A DNA stretch of 64,000 nucleotides from an uncultured Brevibacillus sp. (GTDB lineage: Bacteria > Bacillota > Bacilli > Brevibacillales > Brevibacillaceae), in contig NZ_CANMZW010000002.1 in NCBI RefSeq assembly GCF_947502445.1, positions 186,001 to 250,000 on the forward strand, written 5' to 3'. Of this stretch, positions 35,908 through 44,860 are shown piece by piece. Below the pieces are notes generated by a model that saw only the letters and a program-made list of their open reading frames with translations, was not told the DNA's origin and ran no database searches. Numbering within the stretch: position 1 is the stretch's first letter; each line of letters begins with the position of its first letter. The position numbers and the translations under genes were made by a program.

Positions 35908-37281
35908 TCATTTCGGCCGTTCTGATTCGTTAGTTCCACCGGTGTCCATTTTGACCACTTCTTCTTCCTCACCGGTTATTGCATTCACGTAAATCATATA
36001 AGCGCTTCCTTCAAAACTACCGCTTAGTTCCCACGTAAGCACTTCGTTTCCATCATTTTTCCCTTCGATCAATGCCAATCTCTGATTCGTTACTTTTACG
36101 CTCGGATTTACTTTTTTCCGTGCCTCTTCTTTGCTCAGCTTTGGCTTGGAGAGCATCCGTTTTTTATGATTAAACAAGTATTCTGTGGCATTAAATGCAG
36201 TCACCTCGCCATTATCGAGAGCGACTTCCACAATAACAGAATCCGGATAGATACGCACATCATCCTGCATCGGAACAAAAGTGAACAAGGCGCTGCGCTC
36301 GTAGCTGTCGATTTCACTCACAACCATGTTTGCATACCCATGTTTGTCGAGGAATGTTCTTCCATGTTTTTCAGCCTGCTTCATCGAAAGCCTTTCTTCA
36401 CCGACATTTCGCTCATTCATCATCCAGACTACTTTGCCGCTGCGCTTGGTCACATCCATATTAATGGCAGATTTATTGTCTTTGGCAGGAATGCGAACGC
36501 TGTAGGCCGTGTATTCTTGCCCCTTGCCATTCTCATTGACCTCGACCTTTTTGTCTCCATCCTTCATTCCTAGAAAATCCAGGGCAGCTCTCTTCGCTTC
36601 ATCAGGCCCGATCGGCTTTCCGTCAATGCCCTTGATCCGTTGCTGCTTCTTTTTGTCCAAGCTTTGGATTCCGACTCCCCAATCCAAATCAGGGTATTCC
36701 TGCACTTTTTTCTCAATCGTTTGGAAGCCGTCAACGATGGTGTTATCGGACTTTTTGTCATCGGAGGCAAGTGCCGTTTCTACATCCATCCACCGCAGCT
36801 GCTTGTCGATCACGTTTGCTTGTACATTTCGCAATTGATCCTGAATATCCGCTGCTTGCTTATGCAGACTTTTCAGCGTCCCGTATTCTTTTTCACTTAA
36901 CGGTTCCTTGTTCAAATCCCGTACTGCAACACGGTAAGAGAAGTCCGCTACCCGAGACAGCATCTCCTCCGTTTTATTAAACGGCATCAATGTAAGCGGC
37001 AACTGCCCGACATCAGCCTGAGCGGCATAGGACAAGCGCCATACGTTTGTGAGCGTCGGTGTCATTTGTCTGCGAGAGTTAACAACTAGCGACTTGCCTA
37101 ATTCGTCATGGAGCTTGTCGATATGATACGTAAGATCGTGGAAAGCTCGCTGATATGAGTTTTCTGCTTTAATCAAGACTGAGTTTTTTTCATTGTGCTC
37201 CTGGTAGCCCCACATACCCGCCCCAACCAATGCAACAAGGGCGATGGGAAATAAAATACGTGCAGTTGCTCCGTAAACCAT
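35908..37281 (-). CDS. ypeB: Germination protein YpeB
   Basis: 457 residues. N-terminal membrane anchor (ILFPIALVALVGAGMWGY, 9-26), an N-terminal helical domain, then about three PepSY-like repeats (for example GPDEAKRAALDFLG and SMKQAEKHGRTFLDKHG). YpeB stabilises SleB in the dormant spore; sleB is directly upstream, 21 bases apart, as in other Bacillales. Confidence 0.93.
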   Translation of the reverse strand: MVYGATARILFPIALVALVGAGMWGYQEHNEKNSVLIKAENSYQRAFHDLTYHIDKLHDELGKSLVVNSRRQMTPTLTNVWRLSYAAQADVGQLPLTLMPFNKTEEMLSRVADFSYRVAVRDLNKEPLSEKEYGTLKSLHKQAADIQDQLRNVQANVIDKQLRWMDVETALASDDKKSDNTIVDGFQTIEKKVQEYPDLDWGVGIQSLDKKKQQRIKGIDGKPIGPDEAKRAALDFLGMKDGDKKVEVNENGKGQEYTAYSVRIPAKDNKSAINMDVTKRSGKVVWMMNERNVGEERLSMKQAEKHGRTFLDKHGYANMVVSEIDSYERSALFTFVPMQDDVRIYPDSVIVEVALDNGEVTAFNATEYLFNHKKRMLSKPKLSKEEARKKVNPSVKVTNQRLALIEGKNDGNEVLTWELSGSFEGSAYMIYVNAITGEEEEVVKMDTGGTNESERPK

Positions 37282-37302
37282 CCCTGTTCACTCCTCCTAT
37301 CG

Positions 37303-37827
37303 TTACCGGCAAAATATATGCTTTCCAATTTTCTTTACCTGCGGCCTGCCCCATATCCACTTGGAAGTTGCCGTTGCGGGATTGAAATAATAGGTACATC
37401 CACCTGAAGGGTCCCAGCCATTTAGCGCATTTTGTACAGCTTTTCGGGCACTGTCATTTGGTTCAAGCCAAATTTGTCCGTCTGCTACTGCGGTGAATGC
37501 CCGGGGCTCAAAAATGACAGCGGAGGGCGTATCTGGAAATGAAGGGCTTTTCACCCGATTAAGGATGACCGCTGCGATTGCTACCTGTCCTTCATACGGC
37601 TCCCCTCTCGCCTCACCGTATACAGCATTTGCCATCAGCTTTAAGTCATTTGCAGATATTCGAGAAGGATGAAAGCTCTGTTTTGCTTTGCTGTTCTCTT
37701 TTGCTGGCGCTGCCATCTCGGCTCCAGGCGAGGATGCAACACTCTTTTCTGATGATAAAAGCCCAGTTCCCCAAAAGACCGTTGCGACCAACAAAACGAC
37801 CATTCCCGAAATCCACCATGAGCGCAC
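37303..37827 (-). CDS. sleB: Spore cortex-lytic enzyme SleB, short form
   Basis: 174 residues from GTG at 37827, which has AAGGAGG eight bases before. One membrane or signal segment (about 5-25), a 30-residue linker, and the SleB hydrolase domain (about 58-174) with AVYGEARGE (catalytic Glu), AAVILNRV, and an IGKHIFC tail. Typical SleB has an N-terminal peptidoglycan-binding domain of about 60 residues; here it is missing. It cleaves cortex peptidoglycan during germination, with YpeB. Confidence 0.85.
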   Translation of the reverse strand: MRSWWISGMVVLLVATVFWGTGLLSSEKSVASSPGAEMAAPAKENSKAKQSFHPSRISANDLKLMANAVYGEARGEPYEGQVAIAAVILNRVKSPSFPDTPSAVIFEPRAFTAVADGQIWLEPNDSARKAVQNALNGWDPSGGCTYYFNPATATSKWIWGRPQVKKIGKHIFCR

Positions 37828-37910
37828 GGCTGAGACCTCCTTGGCATGTATTGAAATCTTTGCATAGTGTTGGTGGAGGAAGAATGGATTATGCATCGAA
37901 TCTGGAACGA

Positions 37911-37942
37911 GAAAAAGACCGATGCGATGTGCACCGGTCTTT
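37911..37942 (-). terminator. Terminator after the 52-residue gene
   Basis: AAAGACCG / CGGTCTTT stem (37914-37921, 37935-37942), 13-base loop; minus strand runs into TTTTTC. Lies before sleB. Confidence 0.65.
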
Positions 37943-37981
37943 CAGGAATTATTCCATCTTCTTCGTCTCGTACTCAAACTC

Positions 37982-38140
37982 TTATGATTCGTTAATACTA
38001 AAATGCTGATCGTTGTCGCACAAGCATTGCTTAAAGCCTGTTTCAACCTGCCCTTCAGGTTCCCTGCGACCTCTCAGGGTGAATGTTTCGCCACATACAT
38101 TGCATCGAATAGTCACTTTTGCTCGCTCGGTTTTAAACAC
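37982..38140 (-). CDS. 52-residue Cys-pair (zinc-ribbon-like) protein
   Basis: Starts with GTG at 38140 behind GGAGGAG eight bases away and ends with TAA at 37982. Two cysteine pairs: RCNVCGE near 13-16 and QCLCDN near 39-41, typical of a small zinc-binding fold. Too short for usual gene callers. Between prsW and sleB with a terminator after it. Translated by hand from the sequence; family not recognised, function unknown. Confidence 0.65.
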   Translation of the reverse strand: MFKTERAKVTIRCNVCGETFTLRGRREPEGQVETGFKQCLCDNDQHFSINES

Positions 38141-38160
38141 GTCTCGTCTCCTCCTCACGT

Positions 38161-38835
38161 CTATTGTGGACGGGAAGAGAGTTTTTTAGAACTGTATTCG
38201 TGTGCTCTTTGCACCTTTTTCAAACCTTGCCACCATAAGAGGAGCATGAATGGCACGATGACGACGATCCAGTTTTGAATAGAGAGAAAAATGGCATTGT
38301 ACAATGCATGCAGTCCGATCGGCAGACCAATGGACAGCCATAAAAATGTTCGTTCCTGCTTGCGGCTATTGGAGAATTTCGCTCGACCGAGGTAGTAGCC
38401 CATCCACACTGCAAACAGTGCATGACTGGAAACAGGAAGCAGCGCACGCCAAAAAGCGATATTCAAACCGTTAATGATTAAATAAAAAAGATTTTCCAAG
38501 GTTGCAAATCCAAGAGATACAGCGACAGCATAAACGATACCGTCATAAGGCTCATCGAACTCTACGTGCTTGTATGCGGTGAAAAAAATGACCATCCACT
38601 TGAAGAATTCTTCTACGACAGCGGACTGAACCACATCCGCAACAAGGCCTCCCCGCCAGCCCCACTCATTCTGCATGATGTACTGGAGAACCATAATCGG
38701 GATAACCAGCAGCATACCAAAAACGAATGACCGAATAACCATGGAAATAGGCTCGGGCTCAAAGCTGTCACGCAAGTAAAAATAGCTTAAGATGGCGATA
38801 CCGGGGGCAATTGCCGCTCCGATCATAGCAATCAT
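38161..38835 (-). CDS. prsW: PrsW intramembrane metalloprotease
   Basis: 224 residues with about seven helices. Conserved VVEEFFKW near residue 72 and the helix with SSHALFAVWMGYYLG near 135 and GLHALYNAIFL near 175 form the metal site. B. subtilis PrsW cleaves the anti-sigma factor RsiW; substrate here is not known. Confidence 0.9.
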   Translation of the reverse strand: MIAMIGAAIAPGIAILSYFYLRDSFEPEPISMVIRSFVFGMLLVIPIMVLQYIMQNEWGWRGGLVADVVQSAVVEEFFKWMVIFFTAYKHVEFDEPYDGIVYAVAVSLGFATLENLFYLIINGLNIAFWRALLPVSSHALFAVWMGYYLGRAKFSNSRKQERTFLWLSIGLPIGLHALYNAIFLSIQNWIVVIVPFMLLLWWQGLKKVQRAHEYSSKKLSSRPQ

Positions 38836-38918
38836 CTGTTTATTGCTCCTTTACACAAGGCTGTTAATCATCGTACCATGAATACTGATTCATGAAAACC
38901 CGCTACAGGAGAGAGATC

Positions 38919-39890
38919 ATGTTGAAAAAAATATTGGTTCTGAATACAGGCGGTACAATCGCCATGTCAGTCGATGCTTCAGACGGTGTAAAACCATTAG
39001 ATGATCAAGCGGTTAACAAGATTCTTCCTTTTTTGGAGCGTTATGCTGACGTTACAATGAAAAATGTCCTCAATTTGCCAAGCCCTCACATTACTCCTGC
39101 TATCATGAATCAACTGCGGCAACACATCGAGGAGGAGCTGTCCTTCGCCTCCTATGACGGAGTAGTCATCACTCACGGTACCGATACCCTTGAAGAAACG
39201 GCATATTTTCTCGACCTAACCCTTTCCTTGAGTGTGCCGATTGTCGTTACTGGAGCCATGAGAAGCAGTAATGAATTAGGAGCAGACGGACCTGTCAATC
39301 TGATTTCATCCGTACGTACGGCAGCTGACCCGGATAGCCGAAACAAAGGTGTCCTGGTTGTGTTCAACGATGAAATTCATGCTGCCTGCCATGTCACCAA
39401 AACTCATACGAGCAATGTCGCTACCTTTCAATCGCCACAGTACGGGCCGATTGGCACCATTGCAAAGAAAAATGTTCAGTACCACCATGCGCCGCTGGAT
39501 CGCGAGCATTATGCGATCTCCCACGCGAACGCCAATGTCCCTCTGGTCAAAGCGGTAGCTGGCATGGATCCTGCTTGGCTCCGATTTTTACTAGAGCAAC
39601 CAATTGATGGTCTGGTGATCGAAGCATTTGGGCTCGGAAATCTGCCGCCTGCCATTATCCCGACGCTTACACAGCTCTTAGGCAAAGGCATTCCGATTGT
39701 ACTCGTATCTCGCTGCTATAACGGACAAGTACAGGATGTTTACGACTATGAAGGCGGAGGACATCAGCTCAAGAAAATGGGCATCGTATTCTCCAACGGC
39801 TTAAATGGTCAAAAGGCTCGCCTGAAGCTTATTGTTACCCTTCAGCAAACTCGTGATTTTGCTCAATTACAGGACTTGTTTGAAAAGTAA
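38919..39890 (+). CDS. ansA: L-asparaginase
   Basis: 323 residues from ATG at 38919 (GGAGAG site); the longer frame is less likely. Catalytic motifs NTGGTIAM (residue 9-) and THGTDTLEETA are complete. No signal peptide, so cytoplasmic. Hydrolyses asparagine. Sits alone on the plus strand, convergent with glutamate dehydrogenase. Confidence 0.92.
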   Translation: MLKKILVLNTGGTIAMSVDASDGVKPLDDQAVNKILPFLERYADVTMKNVLNLPSPHITPAIMNQLRQHIEEELSFASYDGVVITHGTDTLEETAYFLDLTLSLSVPIVVTGAMRSSNELGADGPVNLISSVRTAADPDSRNKGVLVVFNDEIHAACHVTKTHTSNVATFQSPQYGPIGTIAKKNVQYHHAPLDREHYAISHANANVPLVKAVAGMDPAWLRFLLEQPIDGLVIEAFGLGNLPPAIIPTLTQLLGKGIPIVLVSRCYNGQVQDVYDYEGGGHQLKKMGIVFSNGLNGQKARLKLIVTLQQTRDFAQLQDLFEK

Positions 39891-39913
39891 CGAGACGTTT
39901 ATCGCAAACCAAA

Positions 39914-39952
39914 AGCCCTCCTTGAATCAAATCCAAGGAGGGCTTTCTTTTG
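39914..39952. terminator. Shared terminator between asparaginase and glutamate dehydrogenase
   Basis: AGCCCTCCTTG / CAAGGAGGGCT stem (39914-39924, 39934-39944) with a 9-base loop and TTCTTTT after it. Convergent genes. Confidence 0.85.
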
Positions 39953-39977
39953 TATATGGAGGTGGGTCAAAAATGTA

Positions 39978-41267
39978 TTATACCCAGCCACGGAAGCGAG
40001 ATGCTTCAGCCATTTTGCGTGCACCCACCATGTAAGCAGAGAGGCGCATGTCAATACGGCGTGTTTGAGACAGGGAGTATACATTTTCAAACGAACGTAC
40101 CATTACTTTTTCCAGTTTTTCTTCAACTTCTTCTTCGGACCAGTAGTAGCCTTGGTTGTTTTGTACCCACTCAAAGTAGGAAACGGTTACACCGCCGGCA
40201 CTTGCCAGTACGTCTGGAACAAGAAGGATTCCACGTTCAGTCAGGATTTTGGTCGCTTCCAATGTAGTTGGGCCGTTTGCTGCTTCTACAACGATTGAAG
40301 CTTTGATATTGTGTGCGTTTGCTGCTGTAATTTGGTTTTCAATCGCAGCTGGCACGATAATATCGCAATCCAGTTCAAACAGTTCTTTGTTTGTGATTGT
40401 GTTGGTAAAGAGCTTGGTTACAGTACCAAAGGAGTCACGACGATCCAAGAGGTAATCAATATCCAAACCATTTGGATCATGCAGCGCACCGTAAGCATCG
40501 GAGATACCTACTACTTTTGCTCCTGCATCGTGCATGAACTTCGCCAGGTAGCTACCTGCGTTCCCAAAGCCTTGAATAACTACGCGAGCGCCTTTGATGT
40601 CGATGTTGCGACGTTTTGCAGCTTCGCGGATGCAAATGGTTACACCTTTTGCAGTTGCAGTTTCACGACCATGTGAACCACCAAGAGCGATTGGTTTACC
40701 GGTAATGAAACCAGGAGAGTCAAACTCGCGAATGCGGCTGTACTCGTCCATCATCCACGCCATGATTTGGGAGTTTGTGAAGACGTCCGGTGCCGGAATA
40801 TCTTTTGTTGGCCCCACAAGTTGGCTGATTGCGCGAACGTAACCGCGGCTCAGTCGTTCCAATTCACGGAAAGACATTTCACGCGGGTCGCAAATGATAC
40901 CGCCTTTACCACCGCCGTACGGAAGGTCAACGATACCAGCTTTGAGGCTCATCCAGATGGAAAGCGCTTTAACTTCATCCTCTGTAACTTCAGGGTGGAA
41001 ACGAATGCCCCCCTTGGTCGGACCAACTGCATCGTTGTGCTGTGCACGATAACCGGTAAACACCTTCACTTCGCCGTTATCCATGCGAACCGGAATGCGT
41101 ACGGTCAAAACGCGTAGCGGCTCCTTCAAGAGTTCAAACATCGATTCTTGGTAACCTAGTTTCTCCAGTGCTTCCTTGATCACCGTTTGAGTCGAAGTCA
41201 GCAAGTTTAGACTTTCCTGCTTTTCTTTTCCTTCGGTGCTTTCGGTTACCACGTCTTGATTACCCAT
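39978..41267 (-). CDS. NAD-type glutamate dehydrogenase
   Basis: 429 residues. Glutamate-binding region YRAQHNDAVGPTKGGIRFHP, catalytic lysine in DLPYGGGKGGI, and NAD fold GFGNAGSYLAKFMHDAG. RocG/GudB type; I cannot tell which from sequence alone. Convergent with an asparaginase gene, so both supply ammonia or carbon from amino acids. Confidence 0.93.
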   Translation of the reverse strand: MGNQDVVTESTEGKEKQESLNLLTSTQTVIKEALEKLGYQESMFELLKEPLRVLTVRIPVRMDNGEVKVFTGYRAQHNDAVGPTKGGIRFHPEVTEDEVKALSIWMSLKAGIVDLPYGGGKGGIICDPREMSFRELERLSRGYVRAISQLVGPTKDIPAPDVFTNSQIMAWMMDEYSRIREFDSPGFITGKPIALGGSHGRETATAKGVTICIREAAKRRNIDIKGARVVIQGFGNAGSYLAKFMHDAGAKVVGISDAYGALHDPNGLDIDYLLDRRDSFGTVTKLFTNTITNKELFELDCDIIVPAAIENQITAANAHNIKASIVVEAANGPTTLEATKILTERGILLVPDVLASAGGVTVSYFEWVQNNQGYYWSEEEVEEKLEKVMVRSFENVYSLSQTRRIDMRLSAYMVGARKMAEASRFRGWV

Positions 41268-41578
41268 TACTTACCACCTCAAAAATGTTTTCGGTAAATG
41301 CAGCCTTTAGTATACACGCTTGTATCAAGGATGAGAAGCTTAAAAAAGTTTTTTACGATTTTGTTATGTTTTTTTACTTTTCGCTGCTGGATAAACATTC
41401 AAATAGCAAAACCCTAGAAAAATCGAGATTCATTTTTCAGAAAATGTTTAACCAGCAACGCTACGCCCTTTTTGAGTAACAATAGCATACCCAATGAGAG
41501 CTGTTTCATTACGAAAAAAGTGAATATATGCCATAATAGTATCGAAGACTTTGGAAGTTTATTCATGGAGGGGTTTTT
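41268..41578. other. Divergent control region between gdh and the PIG-L gene
   Basis: 310 bases, no gene. AT-rich, with a gdh promoter candidate and weak plus-strand boxes (TTACGA-17-CATAAT, 41515-41543). No operator, riboswitch or repeat recognised. Confidence 0.5.
41309..41337 (-). promoter_or_regulatory. Candidate glutamate dehydrogenase promoter
   Basis: Minus-strand TTCTCA (41337-41332), 17-base spacer and TATACT (41314-41309), about 40 bases from the start codon. Confidence 0.4.
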
Positions 41579-42322
41579 ATGAAAAAAAGGTACATCTTGT
41601 TTATTTACGCCCATCCTGACGATGAGACGTTTGCCAGCGGCATTACGATCAGCAAATATTCCCAGGATAAAAACACCCTTTCGCATCTGCTCTGTGCTAC
41701 ACGAGGGCAAGCCGGAAAAGCAGGAGATCCTCCTATTTGTTCTGTAGAGGAGCTTCCTCAGCAAAGAGAGTCGGAGCTTCGCATGGCTGCATCCATCCTT
41801 GGTCTTGCCTCTGTAGAACTGCTTGATTATGAAGATAAGCACTTGGGCGAGGTACCCTCTACTGAGTTAGTCCATCATATTCACACTGCGATTGAGAAAT
41901 TTCAACCAGAGGTAGTGGTGACCTTTGCACCTCACGGCATATCTGGACATCCGGATCACCGTGCTATCTCGGCGGCAACTACCCAAGCGATTCATTCCCT
42001 TCCAAAGAACACCTCGGTTCGTAAGCTGTATTACGCAACCCGGGCTTCGAATAGTACTTTCGGTGCCATACAGCCTCCGTACTCTGATCCAATCGAGAGT
42101 ATTACTACCGAGATAGCTGGGCCCCAGTATCGTCCTCAAGTAGCTGAAGCCTTGCGCGCGCATCGTACACAGCACTTATCCGTTGAACGTGTATTCCCTG
42201 GTGTCACGACTGGAGAATATGCCTCCGTTCCACTGCTCAATCAATACATCCTCGCTTGGACCAACCTTGCCGATTATAAGATCACCGGCAAAGAGGACGA
42301 TTTCTTTTACGGAATCAACTAA
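41579..42322 (+). CDS. PIG-L family deacetylase (BshB2-like)
   Basis: 247 residues. Metal-binding motifs AHPDDETFASG near residue 10 and GISGHPDHRAIS near 115. Closest functions are bacillithiol-synthesis deacetylases (GlcNAc-malate) and other N-acetylglucosamine deacetylases. GGAGG at the start. No bacillithiol genes nearby, so substrate is inferred. Confidence 0.8.
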   Translation: MKKRYILFIYAHPDDETFASGITISKYSQDKNTLSHLLCATRGQAGKAGDPPICSVEELPQQRESELRMAASILGLASVELLDYEDKHLGEVPSTELVHHIHTAIEKFQPEVVVTFAPHGISGHPDHRAISAATTQAIHSLPKNTSVRKLYYATRASNSTFGAIQPPYSDPIESITTEIAGPQYRPQVAEALRAHRTQHLSVERVFPGVTTGEYASVPLLNQYILAWTNLADYKITGKEDDFFYGIN

Positions 42323-42341
42323 GCCTCAAAAAAACAGCAAA

Positions 42342-42372
42342 AGCACCTAGTTGGATGACTAGGTGCTGTTTT
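42342..42372. terminator. Terminator between the PIG-L gene and mecA
   Basis: AGCACCTAGT / ACTAGGTGCT stem (42342-42351, 42358-42367) with a 6-base loop, followed by GTTTTA. Convergent genes. Confidence 0.85.
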
Positions 42373-42396
42373 ATCTCCCCAGACACTCACCGCTCA

Positions 42397-42999
42397 TCAG
42401 GTGAAATGCCTGCATATTTCTTTTACTGCATCGTCAGCTACGACAACCTTTCCATACTCTTCCAAAACATAGATCGTTGTCGGTGTCGCTTCCCCGTACT
42501 CAGAAAGGATCGCAATTAGTTTGTGATAACGCTCTTGATCCAGATCAACTTCTTCCAAAACCAGGTGATATTTGCCCTGGTAGAAGTAGGCAGATCCCCC
42601 GTTAGTCAAAAGAGCGTTTACACGATGAGCAGCTTCAACCATGTGCTCAAAATCGCGGAAGGCGTACATAATCAGATCGCTTTCTTCTAAAGTGACCTCT
42701 AGTTCATAGACGTCCTCGTCTTCGTATTCTCCCTCTTCCTTCCCGTCCTTTGAGCCGGTTTTGCCGCGTGTTACTATTACGACCATTCCCTGAGCTGGCA
42801 AGGCGAACACTTCAACTGCAACAGGCCCTGATACTTCAAAACCTAGCTCGTGATAAGCCTGCTCCATCATGTCGTTGAACAGTTCATGAACTTTAGGAAT
42901 GTCACGCCACATGTCTTCTTTCTCTATCCCGCGCTCTGACAGGTCGTCAAACGTTAAAAAGATTCGTATTTTGTCTTGACCAAGGCGTTCAACACGCAT
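42397..42999 (-). CDS. mecA: Adapter protein MecA
   Basis: 200 residues from ATG at 42999 (GAGGAGGG upstream); the longer open frame to 43173 is non-coding. N-terminal substrate domain (RVERLGQDKIRIFLTFDDL) and a C-terminal ClpC-binding domain after a Glu/Asp-rich linker (about 105-120). Brings substrates to ClpCP. Linker is acidic as in other MecA. Confidence 0.93.
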   Translation of the reverse strand: MRVERLGQDKIRIFLTFDDLSERGIEKEDMWRDIPKVHELFNDMMEQAYHELGFEVSGPVAVEVFALPAQGMVVIVTRGKTGSKDGKEEGEYEDEDVYELEVTLEESDLIMYAFRDFEHMVEAAHRVNALLTNGGSAYFYQGKYHLVLEEVDLDQERYHKLIAILSEYGEATPTTIYVLEEYGKVVVADDAVKEICRHFT

Positions 43000-43249
43000 G
43001 ACTGTCCCTCCTCGCCATCCAGTCGTACTATAAAATATGATGGTAAGCCTGTAAGAGTTCTCCGCATTTTCCGACGAATAGCTGGTAGCATTCATCCATT
43101 TTTTAGCACATTGGAAAATCCGGGGTAGTCCTATCATATCACATTTACTTACTGGAACATAGTCACGTGACATCTCACGCCCTTATTCGTGCAGTTTCGC
43201 ACGCACATGTCGATTAAGCCCACTGAAAAGAATCGTTTGTTGTACGCTG

Positions 43250-43651
43250 TCAATTCCTGCGCTTTCCCAGGAAAAACTGCCCTCCAGAGGCCATTGCGTA
43301 TACTCCTAGCATTATCATCATCGTCATTGTTGCAACGGGCATTTTCATGATTTGCACCACGAGGACAAATACAGAGAACAAGCATAATAGGAGATGTAAC
43401 CACACATTTTGCGTATATTTTTGATAAAAATATTGACTGATGTGAAAGTGCAGTAAGCCAAACAAAAGCAGCGTGGCCATTACGAACATCAAGAAAGACA
43501 GAAATATTTCTACTGGTGAAAACATCAGCATGGAGATCCAGTCTCCGACGCGGTTCAGGTGAAGACTTTTGGCAGGAAATATGAGTATTGCTCCGTTACC
43601 CAGTATCCACGCGAATAGCCCCACCAATAAACTTCTTCCTACGATCACCAT
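43250..43651 (-). CDS. Four-helix membrane protein of unknown function
   Basis: 133 residues, hydrophobic helices near 5-25, 45-70, 85-105 and 107-125. No motif recognised. Its start ATG at 43651 lies eight bases downstream of GAGG within a repeat shared with 10437-10474. Followed by mecA about 250 bases on. Function unknown. Confidence 0.55.
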   Translation of the reverse strand: MVIVGRSLLVGLFAWILGNGAILIFPAKSLHLNRVGDWISMLMFSPVEIFLSFLMFVMATLLLFGLLHFHISQYFYQKYTQNVWLHLLLCLFSVFVLVVQIMKMPVATMTMMIMLGVYAMASGGQFFLGKRRN

Positions 43652-43658
43652 AAAAAAG

Positions 43659-43696
43659 ACCTCTATCGGGGCCTCCTCAGAGAGGAGCGACCGCGT
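43659..43696. repeat. 38-base hairpin-rich repeat, copy 2
   Basis: 36 of 38 bases match 10437-10474. The two changes are A to G in hairpin one (U-A becomes U-G if transcribed as plus RNA, so pairing survives) and G to A in the loop of hairpin two. On the minus strand the last GAGG of the repeat stands eight bases before the ATG of the gene at 43651 and can serve as its ribosome site. Confidence 0.7.
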
Positions 43697-43854
43697 GTTA
43701 TCGGGAGGTTATTCTTGCTAAATCAGGAGGCAGATTCGTGAAGTTTATCTTTCTGATTTGGTAAAAATGGTGCCCCCCACTACCGTTTCTTCTTCCCATT
43801 TATATTGATTCCTGCTAGTTCGGGTTCCTGAAACAAGTATAAGAAACCTCACAC

Positions 43855-43877
43855 AAAAAAACGCCGCTGCACGGCGC
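43855..43877 (-). terminator. Terminator abutting the TrxR-like gene
   Basis: CGCCG / CGGCG stem (43862-43866, 43872-43876), 5-base loop; seven T on the minus strand. Confidence 0.8.
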
Positions 43878-44800
43878 TAACTTTTTGCTTTTACGAAATG
43901 ATCGCTTTCACGTAGCCGTTTTTGTATCCAGATGGCAGCCTGTGCTCCATCCCCCATCGCGATGGCCACCTGCTGGGAATGAAGTGTAATATCTCCGACC
44001 GCCCATATATTGCAATGATCCGTTTCCTTGGTTCTCGGATCGGTCCGCACATGCCCTTTTTCATTCACTTGTACTTTGAAGCCTTGTAACAGACCTGTCT
44101 GGACAACAGCTCCAGGAACAGCGAGGAAGGCTCTCGTCACACATAAAATCTCCCCAGATGCAAGCTCCAGTCCAGTTAACTGGCCGCCATTATGTAAGAG
44201 CCTCTGCACCTTCTGATCATAAAATGCGAAGCCTTGTTTTTTTAGTCGCTCCAAATCGTCTGATGACGTCAGAGCACCCGTATGGTTCAAAACGTCGATT
44301 TGCTTTGTATAATGAGAAAGCTCATCCGCCATCACTACCGCCTGCGGTCCTGCTCCAATCACAGCAATCGGTTCTCCGACACTTTCATAGCCGTCACAAT
44401 CCGGGCATAAAAAAATAGAGCTCCCCAGACACTCCTTTATACCCGGAATCGATGGGAAGGGATCACGAATCCCCGTCGCCATCACGATTGTCCTGGCCAC
44501 TAGTGGGTTTGCTCCATTTTTCGTTTGGACTATGAACTCGTCATCGCCTCTCGCCTGCAAAGACACAGCTTCATCCTCAATCATGTGTGCACCGTATTGT
44601 GTAGCTTGCTCCCGCCCCAAGCGGCGCAGCTTGTCCCCACTCACATCTTTGGGATAACCGAGGATGTTGCGATACGTTTTGGCTACGGAAGACCGACCTC
44701 CGGGTATGTCCAAAACAGCAACACGACGCAAGCTTCTGGCTAATTGGATGGCGGTTTGCAAACCTGCAATGCCTCCACCGATGATTACTGTATCATACAT
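43877..44800 (-). CDS. Thioredoxin reductase-like flavoprotein
   Basis: 307 residues from ATG at 44800 (MYDTVIIGGGIAGLQTAIQLA, FAD site). The redox pair is CPDC (LCPDCDGYE near 132-135), then the NAD(P) site VIGAGPQAVVMA and the C-terminal WAVGDITLHSQQVAIAMGDG. Related to TrxB but active-site spacing CPDCDG differs from the usual CAVCDG, and the partner is unknown. Not the bacilliredoxin reductase YpdA by sequence. Confidence 0.8.
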   Translation of the reverse strand: MYDTVIIGGGIAGLQTAIQLARSLRRVAVLDIPGGRSSVAKTYRNILGYPKDVSGDKLRRLGREQATQYGAHMIEDEAVSLQARGDDEFIVQTKNGANPLVARTIVMATGIRDPFPSIPGIKECLGSSIFLCPDCDGYESVGEPIAVIGAGPQAVVMADELSHYTKQIDVLNHTGALTSSDDLERLKKQGFAFYDQKVQRLLHNGGQLTGLELASGEILCVTRAFLAVPGAVVQTGLLQGFKVQVNEKGHVRTDPRTKETDHCNIWAVGDITLHSQQVAIAMGDGAQAAIWIQKRLRESDHFVKAKS

Positions 44801-44860
44801 TACGAGCACCCCACCTGTCGCAGCCATTTCCTCGTAGCTTTCCCCAAAATGGCTGGACCA

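Noticed and set aside
42397..43173. Longer form of mecA with 58 extra residues
   Set aside because: The strong ribosome site and conserved start MRVERLGQ are at 42999; the extension has no family match.
43877..44800. Assignment as bacilliredoxin reductase YpdA
   Set aside because: YpdA lacks the CPDC pair; this protein has the TrxR-type redox pair, so I left it as TrxR-like.
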